NCBI RefSeq assembly: GCF_015056685.1 | Contig: NZ_SVFW01000014.1 | Location: forward strand, 1 to 64,000 | Reading direction: 5' to 3' | DNA length: 64,000 bases | From: Butyrivibrio sp. | GTDB lineage: Bacteria > Bacillota > Clostridia > Lachnospirales > Lachnospiraceae | In this document: positions 1 through 6,497 of the stretch, piece by piece | How the letters are laid out: every line of letters begins with the position of its first letter | How positions within the stretch are numbered: position 1 is the first letter of the stretch | The notes under the pieces: model-generated | What the model was told of the DNA's origin: nothing | Database searches by the model: none | What the model saw: only the letters and a program-made list of their open reading frames with translations | Translations under genes and position numbers: made by a program

Positions 1-77
1 ACGTCTTTATTATTGGATATAGCGCAGCAAATGTGCTCTTCCTCTAAATTGTCCTTGGTAACTCTAATATATTCCAT
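1..77 (-). CDS. N-terminal fragment of probable GNAT acetyltransferase (YoaP-like), cut by window edge
   Basis: An ATG at position 77 on the minus strand opens a frame that runs off the left edge. The first residues include the stretch EEEHICCAI, which I recall from the N-terminus of GNAT-family acetyltransferases with a YoaP-type C-terminus. A ribosome site (GAGAGG) lies inside the last codons of the WYL gene just upstream, and only three bases separate the WYL stop from this ATG, so the two genes are probably co-transcribed and co-translated. Only about 25 residues are visible, so the family call is tentative; that a gene starts here is better supported. Confidence 0.5.
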   Translation of the reverse strand, partial: MEYIRVTKDNLEEEHICCAISNNKD

Positions 78-80
78 CTT

Positions 81-992
81 TCACGCCCTCTCATAGTTCT
101 TTTTCATAGCCTCAATTGTATTCCTTATCCGATTTCTCGCTTCCTTGGGTTCAAGGAGCTCAGCCTTATCTCCAAAGGTCAGTATCCAGGTGACAAGGTT
201 ATCCATGTCAGTGTAGTCAGCGGTAAATAATAGTCTGCCGCCCTCGGCCTCTGTATAGCACTCTGGGCCGAACTCTTCCACCAGCCTCCATTTGACGTCT
301 TTTGTAAAAAGAGCTTTCACCTTTATTCCACCTGGAAATATCTTTTCAGTGGAAAGATCTGGCGTCGGGACAGTTCTACAATTAAACGCAGTGTCAGTTA
401 TCGTAACCTTATCCATACGATTTAGCTTGAACAGACGGAAATCTTTCCTTTTCAAGCACCAGCCCCACACATACCAGCTGGACCATTTGAAGACAACGTA
501 GTAAGGCTCTATCTTGCGGACACTTTCACCCTTTTGGCTGTAGTAGGTAAACTTAAGTATGTGCCTACTTTCAATGGCGCTTTGTATAACTTCAATTTTT
601 GGAGCAAGAGATTCCCTGTACCAGGATGAAAGGTCGATCAGAATTGAATCCCTGCCGCTGACAAACTCTGAAGATCCTGCCTGGATTTTTTCCATGAGCT
701 GACCATAGTATCTGCTGCCGCTGACACTATCAAGACTCCTTAGACCAGCAAGGATCATCTGCATGTCCTTCGATGTCAGAATAGTCCTGTCCATGCGATA
801 GCCATCCATGATGCTGATTCCTCCGCCAACTCCCTGGGAAGTCTGTATAGGAATCCCTGCTTTACACAGATCCTCGATGTCTCTATTGATAGTTCTTTTT
901 GAAACCTCGTAGCGTTCTGCCAGCTCAGGTGCTGTAGTTTTCTCTTCCTGAAGTAATACAGAAAGTATTCCAATCAGCCTGTCTATCTTCAT
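81..992 (-). CDS. WYL-domain transcriptional regulator (HTH + WYL)
   Basis: The 303-residue protein has the layout of WYL-family regulators. A DeoR/HTH_11-type winged helix spans about residues 1-60 (ELAERYEVSKRTINRDIEDL is the recognition region). The WYL domain lies at about 135-205, with KIEPYYVVFKWSSWYVWGWC as its core, followed by a C-terminal WCX-type region. Such proteins bind DNA and are thought to sense a small ligand or nucleotide through the WYL fold. The start is supported by a GGAG site about ten bases upstream. A TATAAT box at 1051-1056 with only a weak -35 lies just upstream, next to the terminator of the preceding transcription unit. The acetyltransferase that follows is the likely co-regulated gene. 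The ligand is unknown. Confidence 0.85.
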   Translation of the reverse strand: MKIDRLIGILSVLLQEEKTTAPELAERYEVSKRTINRDIEDLCKAGIPIQTSQGVGGGISIMDGYRMDRTILTSKDMQMILAGLRSLDSVSGSRYYGQLMEKIQAGSSEFVSGRDSILIDLSSWYRESLAPKIEVIQSAIESRHILKFTYYSQKGESVRKIEPYYVVFKWSSWYVWGWCLKRKDFRLFKLNRMDKVTITDTAFNCRTVPTPDLSTEKIFPGGIKVKALFTKDVKWRLVEEFGPECYTEAEGGRLLFTADYTDMDNLVTWILTFGDKAELLEPKEARNRIRNTIEAMKKNYERA

Positions 993-1075
993 TATCTTTC
1001 ACTCCACTAAAATCATATCATTGCAAACACGTCATCTATATGTCATGTTTATTATAACATTTTCTTATTTGATAT

Positions 1076-1106
1076 AAAAAACCTCTATCTCATTACAAGA
1101 TAGAGG
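1076..1106 (-). terminator. Rho-independent terminator after the XRE-AbrB gene
   Basis: On the minus strand a perfect 9-bp stem (CCTCTATCT / AGATAGAGG, 1082-1090 with 1098-1106, seven-base loop) is followed directly by six T residues (1076-1081). It closes the acyltransferase/XRE-AbrB operon and isolates it from the WYL gene. Confidence 0.85.
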
Positions 1107-1151
1107 CTTAAAATTATATGATTATATTCGGAATCTATCACCTACATTCTT

Positions 1152-1586
1152 TTAGTCAGTTATACTTTCTTTCGCACTGTTGATAAGACCGAGAAGGCCC
1201 GTCTCCTTAATAAGAGCTATACCCTGGAATTCATCTCCGAGGACAATCAGATTGTCGCCTGTTTTAATATCGAAGATCTTTCTTGCTTTGGCAGGAATGA
1301 CGATCTGACCCTTATCTCCCACTTTGACCATTCCAAAGATATGTTTTCCTTTCGGCGGTATAGCATATCCCAGGTTGTCCGAATCATTCTTTTCATAAGA
1401 GATAAGGTCGTCCATGGATACACCAAAGAGGTCAGCCAGCATCTTACATCTCTTTATGTCCGGCAGCGACTCTCCGGTCTCATATTTTGAAAGCGTCTGT
1501 CTGGATACGCCTATCTTCTCTGCAATTTCCTCCTGTGACAGGTTATTAAGCTTTCTTAATTCCATAAGATTGTCTGCAAAACTCAT
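1152..1586 (-). CDS. XRE-family regulator with C-terminal AbrB/SpoVT-like domain
   Basis: The 144-residue protein joins two DNA-binding folds. An XRE-type helix-turn-helix lies at about residues 5-60 (IAEKIGVSRQTLSKYETGES) and a SpoVT/AbrB swapped-hairpin domain at about 85-130 (GQIVIPAKARKIFDIKTGD). I chose the internal ATG at 1586 because AAGGAG lies eight bases upstream and because it overlaps the acyltransferase stop as ATGA. The longer frame lacks a ribosome site. The ATGA junction implies translational coupling with the membrane acyltransferase upstream. Proteins with this fusion are usual transcription regulators in Lachnospiraceae; the target here is unknown, with the operon itself a reasonable guess. 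Confidence 0.8.
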   Translation of the reverse strand: MSFADNLMELRKLNNLSQEEIAEKIGVSRQTLSKYETGESLPDIKRCKMLADLFGVSMDDLISYEKNDSDNLGYAIPPKGKHIFGMVKVGDKGQIVIPAKARKIFDIKTGDNLIVLGDEFQGIALIKETGLLGLINSAKESITD

Positions 1587-2659
1587 TCTTTCTTCTCCTT
1601 TTTTATTCCCAGAACACACCACCTTATGAAAGGTATGCGGCTCATGATTTCATACAGAAGGTAGGAGCCTGCGAATGCTGCTATTGCAACCAACAGGTAT
1701 ACGATGACAGGGGCAAGGAACGGACATAATGTATGCAGATACCATCCGCTGACCGCTATCATCAGATAATGGAATACGTAGAGGCCCCATGATTTTCGGC
1801 ACATCCACTTTGAGAAAGCATTCGTGAAATTTCCCCACTTTTTCATGAAGGCAAGTATACCGAGAGTTCCAAACCATGCGTATACATTGCACATGATTGT
1901 GTCCAGAACTACGTGATCCGGATAAGGCTGACCTTTATATAAAATCACAAAGGCTATGCAGGATGCGAAGGCAAGGATGCTTAATAACAGCCAGTTTTTA
2001 CCAAGTCGATCCATCACTTCGTCATGGGACAATACAAAGTAGCCGATCATAAAGCCCAGTCCGTAGATACCGAATCTGTATACCACAATTATCGGTGTGT
2101 TAAGTATCTGCGCCGCTCCATATACGGGTATAACAAGAAGTATAAGTGTCAAAAGATTTGCTTTACCACAGATATTATAGAATCTGTCTTTTTCAATCCT
2201 TCTGATCAGTACCAGTATCAGGCTGAAGAGCCAAAGCATCTGAATGTACCACAGCGGACCTGATCCGCTGACTGCCATTATCAGGAAAAGGATTGGCCCT
2301 GGTACGTTGTTCATGGAATTAAAAGCACCGGACATCAGCATGTTGTAATAGCCAAGAACCCAGCCGAAAACCAGAAGGCCGATTGTTGATGGCACAAGAT
2401 ACTTTCTCGTCCTTACTCTGATGAATTCCTTCTCTGTTCGCTTAACCAGTTCATAGCGGGCTGACATGCCGGATACCACAAACAGAAGTAACATGAACCA
2501 GGGATATACAATGTACTGATACGTATCCTGGGGCTGATGCTCACTGAAGGGACCGATGATTCCATGTTGTATTACACCGTTGAATATGTAGATTACATGA
2601 TAAATGACAACCAGCACTACTGTTATCCAGCGAATATTATCCAAATATACCTTTCTCAT
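1583..2659 (-). CDS. Membrane acyltransferase, acyltransferase-3 family
   Basis: The 358-residue protein is almost entirely hydrophobic, with about ten membrane segments, and starts with the RKVYLDNIRW pattern of acyltransferase-3 proteins, where a conserved Arg/Asp-rich first helix precedes the membrane bundle. Family members move acyl groups onto surface sugars, lipids or antibiotics at the membrane. A GGTGG ribosome site six bases upstream supports the ATG at 2659. A longer frame starting at 2704 would begin next to the terminator hairpin at 2711-2743 and is unlikely. The gene ends in an ATGA overlap with the XRE-AbrB regulator. The substrate cannot be told from sequence. Confidence 0.85.
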   Translation of the reverse strand: MRKVYLDNIRWITVVLVVIYHVIYIFNGVIQHGIIGPFSEHQPQDTYQYIVYPWFMLLLFVVSGMSARYELVKRTEKEFIRVRTRKYLVPSTIGLLVFGWVLGYYNMLMSGAFNSMNNVPGPILFLIMAVSGSGPLWYIQMLWLFSLILVLIRRIEKDRFYNICGKANLLTLILLVIPVYGAAQILNTPIIVVYRFGIYGLGFMIGYFVLSHDEVMDRLGKNWLLLSILAFASCIAFVILYKGQPYPDHVVLDTIMCNVYAWFGTLGILAFMKKWGNFTNAFSKWMCRKSWGLYVFHYLMIAVSGWYLHTLCPFLAPVIVYLLVAIAAFAGSYLLYEIMSRIPFIRWCVLGIKKEKKE

Positions 2660-2704
2660 GTTTCTACCACCTTTGCTAAATATTTTAACATTTTTCTCAA
2701 TCAT

Positions 2705-2743
2705 AAAAAAGTAAGCTCCGCCTGTCTACCAAGCGAAGCTTAC
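2705..2743 (-). terminator. Rho-independent terminator upstream of the acyltransferase gene
   Basis: On the minus strand an 11-bp stem (2733-2743 with 2711-2721, one G-U pair) is followed by six T residues at 2705-2710. It ends transcripts coming from the toxin-antitoxin operon. Confidence 0.85.
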
Positions 2744-2841
2744 ATATTTTGCTATTTTTTGTTAAATTTGGTTGCGAGCGCATAGTTTTGTAAAAGCGCT
2801 CATTGGTGCCGTCAATAATCCTGGAAAATAAAATTCGAGGC

Positions 2842-2867
2842 AATTGTGCAAGCAGACTTGCATAATT
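2842..2867. repeat. Near-perfect palindrome TGCAAG/CTTGCA
   Basis: The arms AATTG-TGCAAG and CTTGCA-TAATT surround a four-base loop. No T-run follows on either strand, so it is not a classical terminator. It lies 23 bases beyond the toxin stop codon and may stabilise the 3' end of that mRNA or bind a regulator. Confidence 0.4.
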
Positions 2868-2889
2868 CCACTCACGTCTATACTTATTC

Positions 2890-3180
2890 TTAATCCCAAT
2901 ACTTCTTTAATTCTTTGTAAAAATTCTCGTGTGTTCCTGCCAAAATCACTACTACAGTTTCATCATTTACATATTCCACTGTATAAGCCACTCTGTAATC
3001 AGTCTTGTTATACCTGAAATCGTAGGTAGACACTCCTTCCAGATCACCTACTTTTGCATCTCCTATGGATGGATCTTCAACAATCTCATCAATTGCATCT
3101 TTAAACAATCCCTTAAGATTTTTATCCTTAATCTTTTTAAGATATTTACCTGCTGCAGGAGAAATAATAAGTTTTGCCAC
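2890..3180 (-). CDS. RelE/ParE-type toxin
   Basis: The 96-residue basic protein matches the RelE/ParE plan: N-terminal helices rich in lysine (KYLKKIKDKNLKGLFKDAI), then a beta-sheet with the DFRYNKTDYRVAYTV core and a terminal VVVILAGTHENFYKELKKY strand-helix. Family members cut ribosome-bound mRNA or inhibit gyrase; which applies here is not visible. The start is a GTG at 3180, with AGGAGG about nine bases upstream inside the antitoxin's last codons. The antitoxin stop lies three bases before it, so translation is coupled. The gene order, antitoxin then toxin, is the usual one. Confidence 0.85.
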   Translation of the reverse strand: MAKLIISPAAGKYLKKIKDKNLKGLFKDAIDEIVEDPSIGDAKVGDLEGVSTYDFRYNKTDYRVAYTVEYVNDETVVVILAGTHENFYKELKKYWD

Positions 3181-3183
3181 TAA

Positions 3184-3537
3184 TCATTCCTCCTCACCGA
3201 AGACATCGTCATATGACATTGACTCAAGCTCTCCGGTTGCCATCTTATGAGCGTCATCAAGCATTTTTTTAACTGCTGGTCTTACTTTTGCCTGTCTATT
3301 CTTGAATTCCTTAAGTAGAGCTTGTCCAGAATATCCTTCCTTTATAAGATCAGAAAGAATCTCTTCTGCAAATTCACCATTAGAATCAATTCTAGCCGGG
3401 CGTATAACCAACTCATTATCCCTTATGATACATTCTGCTTTATCTTCAAACCCAAGTTTTGCATAAAAAGCTCCTGGGATAGTTAGCTGTCTTTTTGACG
3501 AAATGCTTATAATCTTTTTATTCATTTCAGCTATCAT
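3184..3537 (-). CDS. AbrB/MazE-type antitoxin
   Basis: The 117-residue protein opens with an AbrB-like swapped-hairpin DNA-binding domain (IISISSKRQLTIPGAFYAKLGF, then a CIIRDNELVIRPAR strand), followed by a long acidic and helical tail likely to wrap the toxin. AGGAGG six bases before the ATG at 3537 supports this start. A later ATG four codons in has no better site. The gene directly precedes the RelE/ParE-type toxin, and an upstream promoter holds a 12-bp palindrome, so the antitoxin or the complex probably represses its own operon. Confidence 0.82.
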   Translation of the reverse strand: MIAEMNKKIISISSKRQLTIPGAFYAKLGFEDKAECIIRDNELVIRPARIDSNGEFAEEILSDLIKEGYSGQALLKEFKNRQAKVRPAVKKMLDDAHKMATGELESMSYDDVFGEEE

Positions 3538-3560
3538 TTGAACCTCCTAACCGAAACAGT

Positions 3561-3588
3561 CCAAAAAACAAATTTCTTTGTTTCTTGG
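3561..3588. promoter_or_regulatory. Palindromic operator candidate of the toxin-antitoxin operon
   Basis: The arms CCAAAAAACAAA and TTTGTTTCTTGG form a 12-bp inverted repeat with one mismatch around a four-base centre. It sits five bases downstream of the -10 box, over the expected transcription start, where a bound AbrB-type antitoxin would block initiation. The autoregulation is inferred from how such modules work. Confidence 0.6.
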
Positions 3589-3592
3589 TTTC

Positions 3593-3621
3593 ATTGTATC
3601 TCACTTTCTTTGTTATTTCAA
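3593..3621 (-). promoter_or_regulatory. Sigma-A promoter of the toxin-antitoxin operon
   Basis: On the minus strand TTGAAA (3616-3621) and TACAAT (3593-3598) are separated by exactly 17 bases. The antitoxin ATG lies 55 bases downstream, with the palindrome between them. Confidence 0.75.
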
Positions 3622-3662
3622 TTAACCTTATATTTATTTCATAAAAAAATCAGCAATAGTTG

Positions 3663-4271
3663 TCACTTTTTACATACCTCTTTTATAACTCCATATATCC
3701 ACGGTGTAGTAGTCATTGCCTCACGAAGTATTTTTTTCTTTTCCTCTTCCGGTAGCAAATCTGATAATATACTTATGTCTTTAGGCTGAATTCTATCTTT
3801 TCCAATACTCTTAATTGCTTGAATAACTATAATCGTAATGTAACTTTTGCCGGATATTTCCTTATTGGCGCAATGCTTAAACTCAACCAGATAATTTCCA
3901 ATCTTGTACTTTCGATATGGGCCATCGCTGACATAGCTATAATTAATAGGTACCTGTGTTGATAAATGCAATTTATTAAGTGCAATTTCTCCTGAAGGCG
4001 CAACCGTCCAATTATACTTCCGAGCAATAGCCTCTACAACCTTCTCAATATTTGGTGGAAAGTACTCTCCTAAAAACTCGCTGTATGAAGGCTTATCATA
4101 TATTCCCTTAAATACTCTTCGTATTGTTCCAGCTTCGCAAAGCCTTGATAATGCCTTATTTATCGGATCAGTTCCAGCCATATCACTAAAGTCTATTGCA
4201 GAAAAAGCATATCTTGGATCAAAGCTTTCTATTCTTTTTTCTATTTCAGTCTGATATTTACCTCTCATCAT
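3663..4271 (-). CDS. DUF6088 / AbiEi-like antitoxin-type protein, no toxin partner seen
   Basis: The 202-residue protein has an N-terminal winged-helix region (IDFSDMAGTDPINKALSRLCEAGTIRRVFKGIYDKP) resembling the DNA-binding part of AbiEi antitoxins and the DUF6088 family, followed by a conserved region around YNWTVAPSGEIALNKLHLSTQ and VEFKHCANKEISGKS. In type IV AbiE systems this protein is a repressor and antitoxin for the AbiEii nucleotidyltransferase. No AbiEii-like gene adjoins it here: the next gene on the strand is the AbrB antitoxin with its own promoter. AAAGGAA upstream of tandem ATGs supports the start. The family call is from recognisable motifs; function as an orphan is unknown. 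Confidence 0.7.
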   Translation of the reverse strand: MMRGKYQTEIEKRIESFDPRYAFSAIDFSDMAGTDPINKALSRLCEAGTIRRVFKGIYDKPSYSEFLGEYFPPNIEKVVEAIARKYNWTVAPSGEIALNKLHLSTQVPINYSYVSDGPYRKYKIGNYLVEFKHCANKEISGKSYITIIVIQAIKSIGKDRIQPKDISILSDLLPEEEKKKILREAMTTTPWIYGVIKEVCKK

Positions 4272-4291
4272 GAATTCCTTTCGTCAGATAG

Positions 4292-4320
4292 ATTATATAA
4301 TTTAACAGACGTATTGTCAC
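4292..4320 (-). promoter_or_regulatory. Sigma-A promoter of the DUF6088 gene
   Basis: On the minus strand GTGACA (4315-4320) and TATAAT (4292-4297) stand 17 bases apart, 20 bases before the ATG at 4271. The -10 is a perfect consensus and the -35 matches five of six. Confidence 0.75.
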
Positions 4321-4336
4321 GATTACAACATGATTT

Positions 4337-4852
4337 TCATGACATTTCAAAGAATTCAAGAATCTGTTTCACCGACACAGGATAAAAGTTATTTGCATCC
4401 ACTCCGACATCATACCTGAGCACACCTTCGTTCCTGTTCTGCTCGTTATAATCCATTCTCGCATGTATGTGCCCATGTAGCTGAATACTTCCGCTGTTTT
4501 TCTTGGGCCATGACAGCATAGGATAATGCATAAGTGCGAAATATCTTCCATTAAGTGAAACCGTCATGAAATCTTTTATGTCTTCAAATAATGCTGGATT
4601 ATATTTTTTATCATGATTTCCACATATCAGATACTTTCTCCCCTTCATTCCCTCTATAACACTGTTTGCTTCACCAACACTCATATGGTGGCAAATGTCT
4701 CCGAGAATATAAACAGTATCATCCTTGCCAACAACTGCGTTATAGTTAGTCAATAGTATCCGGTTCATATCTTCTACAGATTCAAAAGGTCTGTTCTGCA
4801 TGGTTATGATGCCTTTATGCCCCAGATGTAAATCACTTGTAAAATATATCAT
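4337..4852 (-). CDS. Calcineurin-like metallophosphoesterase
   Basis: The 171-residue protein carries the metal-binding signature of the calcineurin-like fold in order: SDLHLGH near the N-terminus (D and H ligands), LGDICHH (GD motif), CGNHDKK (GNHD) and LHGHIH (GHxH) near residue 135. It matches small stand-alone phosphoesterases, which hydrolyse phosphomono- or diesters; the natural substrate is unknown. An ATG at 4852 overlaps the preceding gene's TGA as ATGA, with GAGGA just upstream, so I prefer it to a TTG two codons earlier. The two-gene unit is driven by the strong promoter at 5167-5195. Similar genes are common as cargo of mobile elements and phage in Firmicutes. Confidence 0.85.
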   Translation of the reverse strand: MIYFTSDLHLGHKGIITMQNRPFESVEDMNRILLTNYNAVVGKDDTVYILGDICHHMSVGEANSVIEGMKGRKYLICGNHDKKYNPALFEDIKDFMTVSLNGRYFALMHYPMLSWPKKNSGSIQLHGHIHARMDYNEQNRNEGVLRYDVGVDANNFYPVSVKQILEFFEMS

Positions 4853-5133
4853 TGGCAATCCTCTAACTCCCTCTGACGTAAAGCATCATAATAAGCCTTG
4901 TAACGATATGCAGTTCTCCTGCTTATTTTGCCTTCTGCTACAATCTCCATGATCGTCATGCCACTTTCAAATTTGACAGCAAAGTCATTATATGACTGCG
5001 TCCAAGCGGCATCATGTTTCTGTCTGCCAGCAAACTTACGACCTCTGTATTCCTCAAGCTCAGCTTTCAGATTGGCATTTTCCACTTCCAGTTCACTGAT
5101 CCTTTTCAGAGCATCTTCCAAAGTGATTATCAT
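4849..5133 (-). CDS. Small coiled-coil/HTH protein
   Basis: This 94-residue protein is not assigned to a named family. Residues 1-30 are an amphipathic helix (LEDALKRISELEVENANLKAEL) suited to a coiled coil. Residues 50-90 hold a resolvase-like helix-turn-helix (GMTIMEIVAEGKISRRTAYRYKAYY split as MTIMEIVAEG and ISRRTAYRYK). The start at 5133 has AGGAGG six bases upstream; the longer frame would start on the promoter. Its stop overlaps the phosphoesterase start. The flanking TGTCA half-sites suggest it may control its own promoter. The HTH resembles the one used by serine-recombinase-type proteins, but no catalytic domain is present. Confidence 0.65.
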   Translation of the reverse strand: MIITLEDALKRISELEVENANLKAELEEYRGRKFAGRQKHDAAWTQSYNDFAVKFESGMTIMEIVAEGKISRRTAYRYKAYYDALRQRELEDCQ

Positions 5134-5144
5134 ATTTACCTCCT

Positions 5145-5165
5145 GTGTCAAATTTTTTATGACAC
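5145..5165. promoter_or_regulatory. Inverted repeat GTGTCA/TGACAC between promoter and start codon
   Basis: The six-base arms GTGTCA and TGACAC face each other across nine A/T bases, directly downstream of the -10 box and upstream of AGGAGG. The same half-site forms a second dyad at 5189-5209 over the -35 box, which suggests one regulator binding both. Confidence 0.5.
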
Positions 5166-5166
5166 A

Positions 5167-5195
5167 ATTATAGCCATTCAAAAAGAGAGTGTCAA
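5167..5195 (-). promoter_or_regulatory. Perfect consensus sigma-A promoter
   Basis: On the minus strand TTGACA (5190-5195) and TATAAT (5167-5172) are separated by exactly 17 bases. Both boxes match the consensus at all six positions. The -35 lies in one arm of the upstream hairpin, so the same bases serve as promoter and terminator/operator. It drives the small HTH gene and the phosphoesterase gene. Confidence 0.85.
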
Positions 5196-5213
5196 TTTAA
5201 CATTGACACCCTC
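5180..5213 (-). terminator. Hairpin with T-run after the zinc-finger gene
   Basis: On the minus strand a 12-bp stem with one mismatch (5202-5213 with 5185-5196) around a five-base loop is followed by five T residues. It would end the upstream zinc-finger transcript, but its arms also contain TGTCA operator-like half-sites and the -35 box of the next promoter. Confidence 0.65.
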
Positions 5214-5248
5214 CATGAATCTATTCTTATTAACAGGCAGTTTATTGT

Positions 5249-5734
5249 TTAAAGCGCAATCTTTATTGTCTTCCTATCAGGATTCTTGGCTACTACTCTG
5301 TCCTTATCACCATCCGACCAGAACCGATCCATGATATAGCAGTCGTGGCAGCAATACTTCCGGCCCTTCTTCCCATATGATGAAAAGAAGCGGCCACAAT
5401 AGGCGCAGACTTGATTGTAATAAGTGCCAGCGGATTTATTACCTGCCTCAGGATGCTCTTTCCACCACCTTCTCCTGCACTCATCTGAACAAAAGAGCTT
5501 TTTCCCGGAATGAGGCTTTCTGAAAAGATGCTTTCCACAATACTTGCAGTTATCAGGGGTATTGCGATGCTCCCTATATTGCATCTTTACCTGCTCTGCA
5601 TATCCATCAAGGCCATGTGTCTTACAATAGTACCTGACATTCTCACGAGAAGTTCCAACAACTATGGCTATGGACTTATACCCAAGTCCCTTATGTTGCA
5701 GCTCCGTAATCTGACGTGCCATTTCTGCATTCAT
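5249..5734 (-). CDS. HTH plus double zinc-finger protein typical of clostridial mobilizable elements
   Basis: The 161-residue protein has an N-terminal sigma-region-4-like HTH (QHKGLGYKSIAIVVGTSREN, about residues 12-35) and two Cys-rich zinc ribbons. The first runs from CKYCGK to FCSDECRRRWW and the second from CAYCGRFF to YCCHDCYI, each with four cysteines in place. I recall this architecture from proteins next to serine recombinases in Clostridiales integrative elements, where its role is not established. AGGAGG lies before the ATG at 5734. No recombinase remains beside it, which fits the decayed state of the element. Confidence 0.65.
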   Translation of the reverse strand: MNAEMARQITELQHKGLGYKSIAIVVGTSRENVRYYCKTHGLDGYAEQVKMQYREHRNTPDNCKYCGKHLFRKPHSGKKLFCSDECRRRWWKEHPEAGNKSAGTYYNQVCAYCGRFFSSYGKKGRKYCCHDCYIMDRFWSDGDKDRVVAKNPDRKTIKIAL

Positions 5735-5813
5735 TGCGATACCTCCTTATTTGAACATATAGTATTTGTCCGCCGCAACGGTATACCATACATCACTTAT
5801 AAGGAAGAAATAG

Positions 5814-6077
5814 TCAAGGTGCTATGTTTTGTTCAAGTAATACAGCGTAGTATCCAAGACTTCCATTATTCTTGGAAAGGTCACCACATTTTTCTATAGC
5901 ACCAAGAATCTGTTCACAAAAGTCGACTGATCGAAAATCCTTTTTCTCCATAAACTTATATCCGAACATATCGAATAAAGTGTCCCTACAGTATTCAAAA
6001 GCCTTAGCATCCAAATCTGAAACCAGACTCTTCACTGTGGTTATTTCATCAATTTTCTTTTCTTGCTTTTTAGCCAT
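5814..6077 (-). CDS. Hypothetical 87-residue protein
   Basis: I do not recognise this protein. It is a small mixed-charge, probably helical protein with no membrane segment: a Lys-rich start (MAKKQEKK), then alternating helices around DAKAFEYCRDTLFDMFGYKF. AAGGGA lies eight bases before the ATG at 6077. It follows the truncated relaxase by about 50 bases on the same strand and may be an accessory gene of the element. Codon use resembles its neighbours. It could be a real conserved small gene or a decaying fragment. Confidence 0.45.
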   Translation of the reverse strand: MAKKQEKKIDEITTVKSLVSDLDAKAFEYCRDTLFDMFGYKFMEKKDFRSVDFCEQILGAIEKCGDLSKNNGSLGYYAVLLEQNIAP

Positions 6078-6128
6078 TCTTTTTCCCTTGCTTTTTATAG
6101 GATTTTCACTCTTCCAAATTACCCGTTT

Positions 6129-6497
6129 TCATTCAGTCTGCTTATTATCTCTTGCGACGAAATTCTCCATGATATACCTTCTTGCAATTTCAATGTTCTC
6201 TTCCATGGTCAGCTCGTTCTGCAGTGCAAAATCGAAACTGTAGGCAAGCTGGGCATCCTTTCGGTTCTCATGATTTTCAACTTCGTACCAAAGTGTTTCC
6301 CGATCCGCCAGCCTTTCAGGAACATAATCCGGCATCAGGATCTCCGACATGATAACGCCGCCCTTTTTCGTGTAGTCCTGTACCTCGCCGTAATATCTGT
6401 CATACAATTTTTCACCGGAGCGGTATGCCGCTGCAGCAATCGCCGTATGACCCTCGCTCCGTTTAACGTGATTCAGACTGTAATGATAAAGTGCCAT
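6129..6497 (-). pseudogene. MobA/MobL relaxase, N-terminal fragment
   Basis: The 122 residues match the N-terminus of MobQ-class MobA/MobL relaxases: ALYHYSLNHVKRSEGHTAIA carries the tyrosine region, followed by AYRSGEKLYDRYYGEVQDY and the family pattern around EILMPDYVPERL and LWYEVENHENRKDAQLAYSF. Relaxases nick oriT and lead the strand into a recipient. The family usually runs for 300 residues or more, with an HxDxxxPHxH metal motif soon after this point. Here the frame ends at NKQTE before that motif, so nicking activity is not expected. AAAGGAGG supports the start at 6497, which overlaps the DUF3847 stop as TAATG. The loss could be natural decay by deletion. Confidence 0.75.

Noticed and set aside
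2537..2785. Plus-strand frame over the terminator and acyltransferase start
   Set aside because: It is antisense to a clear membrane acyltransferase and crosses a terminator; no ribosome site.
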